Shown: one piece after another, positions 17,861 to 27,485 of the stretch | How positions within the stretch are numbered: the first letter of the stretch is position 1 | Layout of the letters: every line of letters begins with the position of its first letter | Assembly (NCBI RefSeq): GCF_011074885.1 | Contig: NC_054685.1 | Coordinates: forward strand, 744,001-808,000 | From: Brettanomyces bruxellensis | Taxonomy: Eukaryota > Ascomycota > Pichiomycetes > Pichiales > Pichiaceae | Direction: 5' to 3' | Length of the DNA stretch: 64,000 nucleotides | Made by a program: the position numbers and the translations under genes | Notes under the pieces: generated by a model | The model's input: the letters and a program-made list of their open reading frames with translations, nothing else | What the model was told of the DNA's origin: nothing | The model's database searches: none

Positions 17861-19948
17861 TCATTGCTGATTATTTCTGGTTTGCTGTGCCTCGTGTGCC
17901 TGATCGATTAACTGCTGAATTTGCTGGCTATCCACCTCTTGTGCGCTTCTGTTTATGACAGCTTCAGCAGCCCTATTTTGGTCTAGATAGTCGTAAATCT
18001 TGGTGCCATGATCTGGTGGAAGAATGTCAAACTCATACACCTCGTGAGTACTCCAGAAAGATTCAGGGATCTTCGCCATTGCAGATGTCTCGTCTGAGAG
18101 TATCACATGTCTCAACAAGTTGTGTGGAATCTCCTTCAATGTATTTAGGTAATACTTGTCATCATCTTGCAGGATGTCTTTGGCATTCTTTGCAAAAAGA
18201 AGCAACTTTAACTCTTCAGTAATAAAGTTTTTCAGCTGAACATCGCCAAGCATCTGTCCGACCCTCACAGTATAAACGGCAGTTGCAATTTCCACTGTTT
18301 TTGACACCTCTTTCTCAGTCGGCCACTCATACGAGGAAGACAGAGAAGAAGCACCTAAAAGCTTCGAGAGAATGGCATATCCGGTGTATGGATGCCTCTT
18401 TACTGCCATCCTGAGTTGCTCCTTGGCCTCGTCTATGTGTCCAAGTTTCCAATGGCAGAAGGAGGCTGTGTAACACATTGAAGGAGTGATCCACTCCTCG
18501 TAGCACTGGATTAGCGGGCTGTTGAACAAATCGATTATATACTGGAACTCGTCTGAGACAAATGCATAATAATCGATGAAGTATCGCACTCCGTATGGAT
18601 CGTTTGCCGGGTCGAACGAAAAGAGCAGTTTGCAGTAATTGAAGGCTGTATAAAGTGTTGATTTCCTAGTGAGCACGGTAATGTAGCGGAAAACAGAGAG
18701 GTAGATCTGCCTGTTGAGGTAGAACTCGAACGGTAACCGACAGCAGCCGCTGCCTATGTCGAAAGTGTTCTTCAAGGACCAGTCAAAGATGAAAAGTGCT
18801 CTTTCAATCAAACCGTTGGTGTTTGACTTGTCACCCTGCCTCTGAAGTATGGATGCGACCTGCAAAATACTCTCTAGATGGTATGGTGCCTTCTGTAAAA
18901 GCTGTATAACGCTCTCGTGATCTGGCTCTATGGCTATTGAAATGAAAAATTCAGTAGTTAGTGCTCTAGAGTAGAGTGGGCCTTCGGTCATGCGGAAATA
19001 CTTGATTCCAGCATCTGTATCTGCCTTTATTTGCGAGTCCACTGCGTCGTCCCAATCATCCGGATGCTTGCTTCTGATAAGTGCCTTCAGCTCACCCTCC
19101 TTCATCTCCTCCATCACCAAAGGTTTTCTGTTTGTAGGAATCCAGTCATCTCTAATCTTCGTCAGTGTTAATTTTCGTGTTCTACCAGGAACACTACGAT
19201 GATCCGAGCCTCCCCATCCACGAACCCGGCGGCTCATCCGCTTGATCTGCTTCAAAACTTCGGGTGTAACAAATGAAGATGCTGTGGAGTCGGCGTCCTT
19301 GATCGCAGCGTTCGAAAGCTTGCCGAATAGTCCCTGATACTCTCTGTCTGGGTCCATATATCTCTTATCTGGTGAAACAAATCGTCTGCACCGCCTAAAC
19401 ATCGCTGCTGTGAATAGTCTGCAGTCTAATGTGAGTATGCCCGATGGCTCTAGAACAACATTTTCACTCTCATCCTCCTTTTTCGGTCTTCTTCCACTCT
19501 TCACATCTTCTAGCTCAACTTGCGATAGCAACTTTTCAAGTTCATCTTCGTCGATCTGGTCGATTGTTTTCGCCTTTGATGTCTTCTTTTTCTTTCTCTT
19601 ATTCTTCTTTTTGTTGCCCTTTATTCTCTCCTTTGCATCTACAAATTTCTCATCTTCTTCCTCTGTATCCTTGCCATCTTCTGCACTTCTCTCCTCAGAT
19701 TCATTAATTTTCGTATTATCGTTTATCTTGTTGATGCCTTTTTCAGTATCACTATCCACTCCTTCCTCTTCTTTTTCTTTTTCTTCCTCATCTAAAAACA
19801 CCGCAAAATTGTTCCGTGCAACTCTCTGCTTTACCTTTTTCTTGCCGTTCTTTTGGCCTTTGCTCTTTTCAAGCAGTCTACTGTTAATCTCAGCAAGCTC
19901 GTCCTCAATATTTTTATTCTCAAGCTTCCTAATTGTCCTAGAACTCAT
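17861..19948 (-). CDS. RQC1: Ribosome quality control complex subunit Rqc1 (TCF25 family)
   Basis: The 695-residue product is close to yeast Rqc1 (723 aa). The first 170 residues are highly charged, with K-rich and E-rich runs. The TCF25 (Nulp1) domain follows at about residues 190-640, with LDCRLFTAAMFRRCRRFVSPDKRYMDPDREYQ and the helical FEFYLNRQIYLSVFRYI and PYGVRYFIDYYAF segments. Rqc1 works with Rkr1/Ltn1, Rqc2 and Cdc48 to ubiquitinate and extract nascent chains from stalled 60S subunits. The C-terminus is Gln-rich. The start ATG is preceded in frame by a stop (TGA), so no N-terminal extension is possible without splicing. DOA1, another Cdc48 cofactor, is in the same window. Confidence 0.94.
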   Translation of the reverse strand: MSSRTIRKLENKNIEDELAEINSRLLEKSKGQKNGKKKVKQRVARNNFAVFLDEEEKEKEEEGVDSDTEKGINKINDNTKINESEERSAEDGKDTEEEDEKFVDAKERIKGNKKKNKRKKKKTSKAKTIDQIDEDELEKLLSQVELEDVKSGRRPKKEDESENVVLEPSGILTLDCRLFTAAMFRRCRRFVSPDKRYMDPDREYQGLFGKLSNAAIKDADSTASSFVTPEVLKQIKRMSRRVRGWGGSDHRSVPGRTRKLTLTKIRDDWIPTNRKPLVMEEMKEGELKALIRSKHPDDWDDAVDSQIKADTDAGIKYFRMTEGPLYSRALTTEFFISIAIEPDHESVIQLLQKAPYHLESILQVASILQRQGDKSNTNGLIERALFIFDWSLKNTFDIGSGCCRLPFEFYLNRQIYLSVFRYITVLTRKSTLYTAFNYCKLLFSFDPANDPYGVRYFIDYYAFVSDEFQYIIDLFNSPLIQCYEEWITPSMCYTASFCHWKLGHIDEAKEQLRMAVKRHPYTGYAILSKLLGASSLSSSYEWPTEKEVSKTVEIATAVYTVRVGQMLGDVQLKNFITEELKLLLFAKNAKDILQDDDKYYLNTLKEIPHNLLRHVILSDETSAMAKIPESFWSTHEVYEFDILPPDHGTKIYDYLDQNRAAEAVINRSAQEVDSQQIQQLIDQAHEAQQTRNNQQ

Positions 19949-20869
19949 CTTTCACACAATTCTCCTCCTTTCACCGGTTTCTGTGCTTGTCCAGAATGTT
20001 CTTGATGTGTTTCCCCGGTACTTTCACTCTTCCAATCTTCAACATCCACTTTCGTTTTATTTTTCGAGTACGCCGGATCTTCTTCAGGGCAGTGCAATTT
20101 TATACCTGAAAGAATAAAGTGAAAAAAAAATTTAAGAAAAAGTGCGTTCGTTGTTACTCTTGTCGAATTACTCACTCAAGAAAGTAGATCAGGCAAACGA
20201 TAACTTGGAGAAAAAATTAATCACCTTTTCTTGTAGTTCACACATTACCACAATACAGGAACTTGTCTTCTTTAAATGTTTGCAAACAAAATAGTACTAT
20301 ACCTATTACCCCTTCTGTAACTTAATTGCGGCCTGTTTTCTAGCACTGCCAGGTAATTGGGAATTTTCAGGCGCGGTATGCATAGCGAATCCTTGTCAGT
20401 AGGCATCCGAATTCAGAACGTGTAGAAAGATATTTCGGCGCTTAACGAAATCGAATATTTACATTTAAAAATTGGATTAATGTATAGAAAATAAGTACAA
20501 ACTCTTTCCTTGTTCTTGTCTCTGCTCTTTATCAAAGCCTTCACAATAAAGCAAAGCAAAACCAAACAAGCGAATAAAAAAAAGCCAACACATGTGAGCG
20601 GCGAGTTGTGCACACACCGTCTTGTGCCGGGCAATTAATGATGGATGAAGTTGTGCTTAGTGTCTGACCATAATAACACAGAAAGCACGTATGCCCCGCG
20701 ACTCGCCGCTTATTTTAATGATCGTTATAGCTCAGTGACAGCATTTTTTTCAATTTTAATGTTTTTCCCTACCTTTGTCACACGCCGCAAGAGCTTGAAA
20801 AGCAGAACTCTGGGAGTCGAATTGCGGTAAAGCAGATATAGTTCGATGAAGCAGGCACTTGGGATTCTG
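19949..20869. other. RQC1 upstream region
   Basis: No gene with an ATG start is supported. A polypyrimidine tract ending TTTCAG (minus strand, near 20107) looks like a 3' splice acceptor and might belong to a 5'-UTR intron of RQC1. No convincing 5' splice site or branch point was found. Confidence 0.4.
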
Positions 20870-23110
20870 CCAGGCTTTCACCACTCCAGAGATTCATGCA
20901 CCTTAGACGGAGAGCGATCAATTGTAAGTCTTCCAAGGTGTTCAGCCCGCATTGAGTCCATCTCTGCGGTAGCTTAACTGTACGCCACCAGCTTTTATAG
21001 CTGCCAGTTAGGACGACTTGACCATCTTATGCCCTTTGTGGGTTTCCTCACCAACGCATGGCCGCAAACTACGGTTTCCGCACGACCATCCTAGGGTTGG
21101 CCGCATTCAATAATATGTATATTATGCGTTCTTCCCTGATTTGCTTTCGTTTTTTTCTTCTGTTGTCAAGGTTCTTTGTTTCCTTAGGCATAGCCACTGG
21201 AGTTGAGCCTTCTGGATCCTCCGGCTTAAGTGAGCCCTTGACATCGAAAGCAGCGACCTTAATTGTCTATAAGGTCAAATCCATTGGATCCTGCTCCCAG
21301 TTCCTGAGCATTTTTCTGAGAAGTTTTATTTTATTTCATTTCTTTTCTTATTCCTTTTCTTTTTCTTTCTCTTTTTTCTTTGCATCGCATCCAACCGATC
21401 TATCACTCACTCAGCCAGTCAACCATCAACATTTCTCTTAGAGCCTCGGCCGTCTACCCGGGGATTCGCCGATTCTTGGCTCTCCCATCTCTTGGCTGGC
21501 ATCTTCACTAGTTGCTTCACTTATCGGTTGGCCTGCCTCACATCAAATAATCAGGCATTCACTCTCTCCTGTTCGAAAGATTATTCGCTCTTTCTTGAAC
21601 CTACTGGACTGTTGTTTCGATCAGTCACAGCTTGGCTTGCTGATGTGATGCTCCCTTTTCTCCTATTTTTTCCCCTTCTTCTTTTTCTTTTTCTTTCTCC
21701 TTCTTCTTCTTTTTCTTTCTCCTTCTTCTTCTTTTTCTTTTCCTCCTTCTTCTCCTCCTTTCAGGAACTCCAAAGCCTCAGGTGACGTTCGCCTTTCGAC
21801 CATTTAGGCAGCGTCCCCTGACTCGCTTTCAGATGGATGAGTATGGAGACCACTCTATGGTCTCCGCAGCATCCTTACGATGGACGTTTTTCTTGTCCCC
21901 GAGTCCATCCAATCTTTCTTCTGGTCTTCTTGGACATTCCCAAAATCTTGACAGCTCTGCGAAACAGTCAGATGGTGCAATCTAGCGCCAACGCATTAAT
22001 GTGGAGCATGACAGGAGACCACGAATCAGTATTCCTTTTTCTTTTCCTGCTTTGCCAGTCGGCCGACAAATACTCATCACTCCCACCGGTCTCTTGAAGA
22101 GCCGAGGGTGACCGATTGGTTTTCCAGCCTGGGGAAGCAAGGTTTATGCCGAGAGCAAATGGTATCACAGACTGTGTCGGACCGTACGGAGCGAAGTCTG
22201 TGGGTACCTTTCTGCCAGCTTACCAAACGGGTGTTCAAATGGGTGAATGAGCGCGTCCCGAATTCCTAGCTATGGGCGTCTAGCACGGTTCACAGGATAG
22301 TGAACGATGAGCCTGGGGTAGGTGATTGAAGGGTGAGAGTCTGCACTTGTTGTTGATCTTTCTGCTGCGCATGCCGAGGCACTGTTGCCGGGTCCGGATG
22401 CCGGAATTTTGGCGGTGCAATGAGGTCAATATCCTCTTTTCCATTCCTCTGTCCACGTCTCTTTTATTCTTAGACTTTTTTCTGTTTTCGTTCTTTTATT
22501 CCTTCACTCTTTTCCGCTTGACCAGCCTGGAAGTCCCCACCAATTCCAGTTTTCCTGTAGTTACAGCTCAGTTTCGGAGCTGTATGCCTATATACTGTAT
22601 AGTACTTATATAACGGGGACTTTCACACACCGGTCTTGCGGACCCATCAAAAAGAACGTGGACTTTTGAGGAAAAGGAGAAGAGGTGAGGCCTCTTGCAT
22701 CTGCACAAACATTCTGGCAGTATGGAAACGGCAGCTTTGCCAAAAGTGTGCGTACGTAGGAGAACTGCAATGAGGGGCAGCACTGGATCCTGAATTGAGC
22801 CAACCCAGGTAAATCTATTAGCTATCGACTGCGGATTTGTCTGCTGGATAGCACCGGCGGGTCTGACGGGCAACGATGCTTGCACCTATTGATCATCGAC
22901 AGATGGAAGTTGGGGATCGAGTATGCCACAGGCCTCCCGGTCGGGGGGCCAGCTGGATGCCTACCTCAAAGCATAAACCAAGTAGAACCAGGTTGGCGAT
23001 CCATGAGAGATCGCAACGCTTTGATTGAGAGTTTCAGGTCAAGCCATGTAGCAAAGCAGATCGGAGCCACATTCAAAAAGAAATCGGAAACGTGTCTTCA
23101 TTGGTTTTCT
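20870..23110 (+). ncRNA. Candidate long structured non-coding RNA (unassigned class)
   Basis: This 2.2-kb stretch is visibly more GC-rich than its flanks and has no plausible protein. It contains many exact inverted repeats with short loops: 20989-21003 nested in 20975-21010; 21255-21276 (7 bp); 21845-21865 (8 bp, loop 5); 22161-22208 (4+8 bp around a small internal loop); 22288-22305 (6 bp); 22562-22584 (8 bp, loop 7); 22821-22852 (6 bp enclosing 5 bp); 22931-22950 (8 bp with one wobble, loop 4); 22996-23014 (6 bp). Pyrimidine tracts separate the GC-rich blocks. A large RNA such as yeast telomerase RNA is one hypothesis. I found no U1, U2, U4, U5, U6, 5S, tRNA or clear SRP/RNase P signature. 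Strand, ends and transcription are inferred. Confidence 0.35.
21666..21762. repeat. 97-nt uninterrupted homopyrimidine tract
   Basis: Every base from 21666 to 21762 on the + strand is C or T, built from irregular TTCTTC, CTTTTT and CTCC units. It ends CCTTTCAG/G. Such tracts can form triplex DNA or, if transcribed, an extended U/C-rich linker. A second pyrimidine-rich tract lies at about 21310-21380. Confidence 0.9.
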
Positions 23111-23729
23111 AGGTAACAAATACGCGGCAATGCAGCGGCTCAGTTTACACTGGGAAAAAACAAAAGAGAGCAGCCAGCATGAGCGGAAAGCCTAGAGAAG
23201 AAAAGTGAGTCTTGTGCAAGTGCAGGAGCAGCACTTTGAGTTAGCGACGAGACGAAACAAGAAAGATTCTACCATCCATCTTTATTAGCAGGATCCCGGA
23301 GACGCATACAAGTGAAGCCACTTGGCTTTACATACATAGCAAGTATTTAAAAAAGGGCCTTAACATCCCCCAGGACTTAAACATTGGAAATCCTGATAAA
23401 AAAAAGGCCGATAACCAGAGTGGTGATATGGCATGCTAGGAAGCATCAGGGATTTTATGATTAGACACACAATATGTTGTCTCTGCCACTCTGCCTGTTA
23501 TCTTTAGTCGTTGTTTGTTGTTTTTTCTTCTATTATCTTTTTATTATTTTTTTTAGTTTTTTTTTAAGCCTTGAATAAAGCTGTTTTTTTTCTTCCTGTT
23601 ATTATCACCTCCGTGTAGACAGTTGTACTGTACTGCTAAATCTATAACATTCAAACTCTCGTTTATTAGTCATTCACACTGGATCTATAAAATTCAACTA
23701 AACCATCTTCCGTTTCGACACTCTCATAG
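23111..23729. other. 3' flank of NUP60 and of the candidate ncRNA block
   Basis: Mixed sequence, becoming strongly T-rich at 23515-23600 (T-runs of up to nine). That could end a rightward transcript or contain the NUP60 3' UTR. No gene was seen. Confidence 0.5.
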
Positions 23730-25604
23730 TCAAAAGATGAATTCACTGTCGTATAGATGAACTGTCTTCTCGTCTATTTGTGATAAGAGACTAGCGTTTC
23801 CCTTGCTCACAGTTGGGAATACAAATCCTTCCACCTCCTTTCGTTTTGGAATCTTCTCTGGTATCGAATCTATTGTCTCATGGACATTGCTAACAAATTT
23901 CTTTTTGGTTTTTCCAACAGATGGCAACTCTGATGTTTCCTGGGACTCCAATGCATCCAAAAGATGACTATTGCTTGAGCTCACGTCTGGAAAAGAAAAA
24001 CTGTCTATTTTCTCTTGCACTTTCAAATCACTCGGCACAGTCTTAATTCCACCAAAGTTAAACTTATTATGCTTGTTAGGTGCAAAACTCACAGGTTGCT
24101 CTTTTTCAGGCTCTTTGAAGTCAAATGATGCACTTGAAAAGCTCTTCTTCTCCTCACCGTTCCCGTTTGCGCTCTTTTTTGCCTCCTTAAGATCCTGCTT
24201 GAGGTTACTTATTAGCTTCTTGGAAAAACTGCCATTTGAGTCAAAGTGGAAACCATCAAACTTTTTGCCTTCCTCTGTGTCCACACCATTTATCTTCTGT
24301 GGCTTCTTAAACTCTGGAATCGATATCTTAGGCTTCTCTATATCCGTGGCTACCTTTGCTGGTTTGTGTATAGTAAAACCCGTAAGCACAGCTTGCTTTT
24401 GCTTTTCCTCCTTCTTAGGAGCCGGCTGTTCCTTCTTTTCAAGTATTTCTAACCTTTGGTCCTTAGACAAATCTATAAAAGAAGCTTTCTTCATCACTTT
24501 TTCAGGAGATGCTTTTGGTTTCGGTATGATCTTGTCCTTTTCATCTGCTTTAGGTTCGTTTTTTACCGTTTTTGGCTTTCCTTCTATTATAGACAACAAG
24601 TGCGCAGCAGTCTTACTCATTGGCTGCTTGACTTTCTGATCTGGTTTTGTTTCATCTGTCATTTCAATATCAATATCAAAGGCAGGCTCTTCTTGCTTCA
24701 AAGTAGGTGCAACCTTATGCGGCAATTCAGTATGAACTTCCTCCTCGCCGTCACTTTCTTCTCCAATATGTGTGAGATCTATCACTCCACCATTATACTT
24801 CTTCTGTTTCTTGTTTTTGTGACCTGTTTTTTCTTGCTCCAATTTGTGCTGCTCAATTTTTTTCCGCTCAGCAATCTTTTTTTCTAGCTCTTTCTTCTCC
24901 TTTAGTTGCTCTCGGTATTCCTCAAGCGGTGACCTAAATCTTTTCCCGGTGGATAATCCAGAATTGTGTGGTCTTCCATATCTGACTATCCTCTGTAAAT
25001 GTGGCCGTCTAATAGTTTGGATTTTTGGTTTGTATGATGGCGTGTGAATTCGCACTGGTTCTTTCAAATTGCTAGGCCTGAGAATCGTCTTGTTTCCGTT
25101 CTCTGCCCCAATAACCGTCTGATTGTATCCGTGAAGAAGAGTGGAGTTGTTTGCCGATGTTCTCCCGCTTTGTGGATATATAAATGTAGTCCTATTTGGG
25201 AACATCGACTGTGATCCTCGTTGTGTTTTGTTGATCAGAGACATAACGCCTTCCACCTCAATTTCCGTTAGTGGCTGATCGCCCTTTCTCTTGAAAAACT
25301 CTGCGAGGGTGTCGTTCGGGTTACGGTTTGTAAATGTGGTGGACGCGTTGGAAAGATTTGACATATCTAAAGTGGATAGATTGCTGGCAGCATTAAGTGC
25401 AGAGGCGTTAAATGACATGTTAGGCCTGACAATCGATTTGTTTGCCTGTAGGATTCCAGCTGGCCTTGTGTGTTGGTTTTTCCTTGTTTCGTCAGCAGCC
25501 TTTGAAACGCCTGAAAAGATTCTTCTCATTTTGGAAAAGAGCCCTCCAGAGTTCCTTCCAGCCCTGTTACTTTGGTCTTGATTTGCCATATCACGTCTTA
25601 TCAT
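23730..25604 (-). CDS. NUP60: Nuclear basket nucleoporin Nup60
   Basis: From the ATG at 25602-25604 the protein has 624 residues. The segment LAEFFKRKGDQPLTEIEVEGVMSLI is almost the same as in yeast Nup60 and identifies the family. The N-terminus has GGLFSKMRRIFSG, a basic amphipathic helix of the kind that anchors Nup60/Nup1 to the inner nuclear membrane. The middle is lysine/glutamate-rich with a coiled-coil stretch (EEYREQLKEKKELEKKIAERK). The C-terminal third carries sparse FxF/FG-type motifs (FNFGG, FSFPDV, FVFPTV). It sits on the nucleoplasmic face of the pore and tethers Mlp proteins and Nup2. The 51 codons open upstream begin with a non-ATG codon, so they are not included. Confidence 0.92.
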   Translation of the reverse strand: MIRRDMANQDQSNRAGRNSGGLFSKMRRIFSGVSKAADETRKNQHTRPAGILQANKSIVRPNMSFNASALNAASNLSTLDMSNLSNASTTFTNRNPNDTLAEFFKRKGDQPLTEIEVEGVMSLINKTQRGSQSMFPNRTTFIYPQSGRTSANNSTLLHGYNQTVIGAENGNKTILRPSNLKEPVRIHTPSYKPKIQTIRRPHLQRIVRYGRPHNSGLSTGKRFRSPLEEYREQLKEKKELEKKIAERKKIEQHKLEQEKTGHKNKKQKKYNGGVIDLTHIGEESDGEEEVHTELPHKVAPTLKQEEPAFDIDIEMTDETKPDQKVKQPMSKTAAHLLSIIEGKPKTVKNEPKADEKDKIIPKPKASPEKVMKKASFIDLSKDQRLEILEKKEQPAPKKEEKQKQAVLTGFTIHKPAKVATDIEKPKISIPEFKKPQKINGVDTEEGKKFDGFHFDSNGSFSKKLISNLKQDLKEAKKSANGNGEEKKSFSSASFDFKEPEKEQPVSFAPNKHNKFNFGGIKTVPSDLKVQEKIDSFSFPDVSSSNSHLLDALESQETSELPSVGKTKKKFVSNVHETIDSIPEKIPKRKEVEGFVFPTVSKGNASLLSQIDEKTVHLYDSEFIF

Positions 25605-26035
25605 GATAAAGGAGCTGAGCCTTGTGCTCTTAGAAGCAGTATCTTGTGGTCTAAGAATGCTTGAAGCAGTGTTCGATAATATTGGAGGGAAAAAGGTATA
25701 AGAGCATTCTGTAAATTTCAATGAAGGAATTAGGGTAAGGAGAAAAAAATGCCGCAAACATCATAAGCGGAAGAAAATGAAAGAAAAAAAAAAAAAAAAA
25801 AAAGTAGGGAAAGGAAAAAAAGCTCGGAGTAGGTAAGCAAGAATGGGGCTGGCATATGTGAAAAGGATAGTACGTTTTTCATGCCTGTTTCAGCCCAGTC
25901 TCAGATTGAGAGCCTAAAATTTAGCAGCAGCTGTGATTGAACAGAGAAATGCAATCCGGCAAAAAGGAACAGCCAACAAGTAGAGGGTTTCAAATTTCCG
26001 TTCAATAATCCAGATATCACTATTTAAAAGGCAAA
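25605..26035. other. Divergent NUP60/AlaX promoter region
   Basis: Contains a run of 20 A at 25784-25803, which probably excludes nucleosomes between the two divergent genes. No other feature was seen. Confidence 0.6.
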
Positions 26036-27412
26036 ATGACGGCTGCCGAATCAATTGGAAGTGCCATTGTTGGTGCACTTGCCTGCCAAAGGGATTCGTA
26101 TCTGAAGACACTTACAACTACTGTCATCTCCTGTAAACAGCATGTTGTTTCTGCGGGTTCTGAGTCAGTGAATAAAGCGAAGAAAGGCAAGAAATTCAAA
26201 AAGGTAAAACAGTCAGTTGAAGGGAAGTCTGGGGGTGAAAAATCATTGCCAGACGAAAACGCAAAGAAACTGTACAAAGTTGAATTTCAGGACACTATTC
26301 TTTTCCCTGAGGGAGGAGGGCAGCCTTCTGACACTGGATTCTTGACGGTGAGGTGTAAGGATGAATGTGATACCGACTCGCACGTCATCCCAGTTTCACA
26401 TGTGAAAAGAGAGGGACTGAAAGCAGTTCATATTACTTCGGAGCCTATTTCAGTTGGTGCCGAAGTGGGGATGCAGGTGGACTGGAAGCGGAGATTCGAT
26501 CACATGCAGCAGCATACGGGTCAGCACTTACTTTCTGCCGTGTTAGACAAGCGGGATTTGCCCACTTTAAGCTGGAACATGGGTGAGACCACCAACTATA
26601 TCGAGATTCCAAGAAAACTCAGTGAGCAGGAATTGTGTGACGTGAGCGACGAGGTAAATGCCTTAATTACGCAGGGCGTCCCAGTTTCTGTGGAGATCCC
26701 ACCCAAGGAAGATGTGAAAAAGACCAAGATGCCAAAAGACTACGACTTGGATCTCGGAGTTCTCCGTGTGGTCCACATTGGAAATATAGACTCCAATCCT
26801 TGCTGTGGAACCCACCTCTCGTCGACTTCGCAGATCAAGGCTGTGGTTCTACTCAATGAGGCCCGTGGCAAGGGCACTAACTTCAGGCTCAACTTCGTTT
26901 GTGGTGACAGGGTGGTGTCTTTTACGCGTGGTGAAGATAGTGTTATAAGATCTCTAGTTGGATCGATGACATGCCAGGAGCAGATGCTTCCGGACAAAGT
27001 TAGGGATCTTGTGAAGGATCACAAGAGACTCCAGACCAGGGAGACGAGTCTAATGAAGGAGATCGCGGAGTTGAAAGCCAAAGAGCTGCTTGCAGACCTA
27101 GAATCTAGAAACAAGTCTCTTGTTTTTCACCACAGACCGGACGGCGATCTCTCGTACATCTTTCATATTTTCAAGTCAATGACGCCTCTTGCTCATGGCA
27201 CCGTTGCCCTTATTACTGGGGAGACGCACATGCCGGGTGCAGTAATTGTCTTTGGGCAGCATGTGGATCCTGTAGTTGCTGAATTGAAAAAGCACATCGG
27301 GTTGGTTAGAGGTGGTGGAAAGGACAAGTTCCAGGGTAAGATAGTGTGCTTTGAGAAGGGAGAGCTGGACTCTACGCTCAAGGCTTTGCAAGGGCTGAAA
27401 TTGGAGGACTAG
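26036..27412 (+). CDS. YNL040W: AlaX-type alanyl-tRNA editing protein (YNL040W ortholog)
   Basis: The 458 residues match the length of yeast YNL040W (456 aa). It contains the stand-alone alanyl/threonyl-tRNA synthetase editing domain: FPEGGGQPSDTG (about 90-101), the zinc motif HTGQH (H160, H164), and C256...H260 in PCCGTHLSSTSQI, the second zinc half-site. The family hydrolyses Ser- or Gly-tRNA(Ala) to prevent mistranslation. A lysine-rich insert (about 47-80) interrupts the N-terminal part. The C-terminal PGAVIVFG and GGGKDKFQGK segments resemble the DHHA1-like end of larger AlaX proteins. Confidence 0.93.
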   Translation: MTAAESIGSAIVGALACQRDSYLKTLTTTVISCKQHVVSAGSESVNKAKKGKKFKKVKQSVEGKSGGEKSLPDENAKKLYKVEFQDTILFPEGGGQPSDTGFLTVRCKDECDTDSHVIPVSHVKREGLKAVHITSEPISVGAEVGMQVDWKRRFDHMQQHTGQHLLSAVLDKRDLPTLSWNMGETTNYIEIPRKLSEQELCDVSDEVNALITQGVPVSVEIPPKEDVKKTKMPKDYDLDLGVLRVVHIGNIDSNPCCGTHLSSTSQIKAVVLLNEARGKGTNFRLNFVCGDRVVSFTRGEDSVIRSLVGSMTCQEQMLPDKVRDLVKDHKRLQTRETSLMKEIAELKAKELLADLESRNKSLVFHHRPDGDLSYIFHIFKSMTPLAHGTVALITGETHMPGAVIVFGQHVDPVVAELKKHIGLVRGGGKDKFQGKIVCFEKGELDSTLKALQGLKLED

Positions 27413-27485
27413 GATTGAACTTTACATGTACTTAGCTAAGAATAGGGTGTACCTAAACTATGAATTGTATCTTCTTATTAAATTA

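Noticed and set aside
19945..20175. Open frame overlapping the RQC1 start by 4 bp, with an acceptor-like TTTCAG inside
   Set aside because: The frame has no ATG start. No good 5' splice site or branch point was found to give it one, and overlap of coding ends is atypical here. It is kept only as a possible 5'-UTR intron of RQC1.
22090..22330. SRP or RNase P RNA in the structured block
   Set aside because: The TCGGACCGTACGGAG hairpin recalls SRP helix 8, but the conserved Alu-domain UGUAA motif and RNase P CR-I/CR-V motifs were not found.
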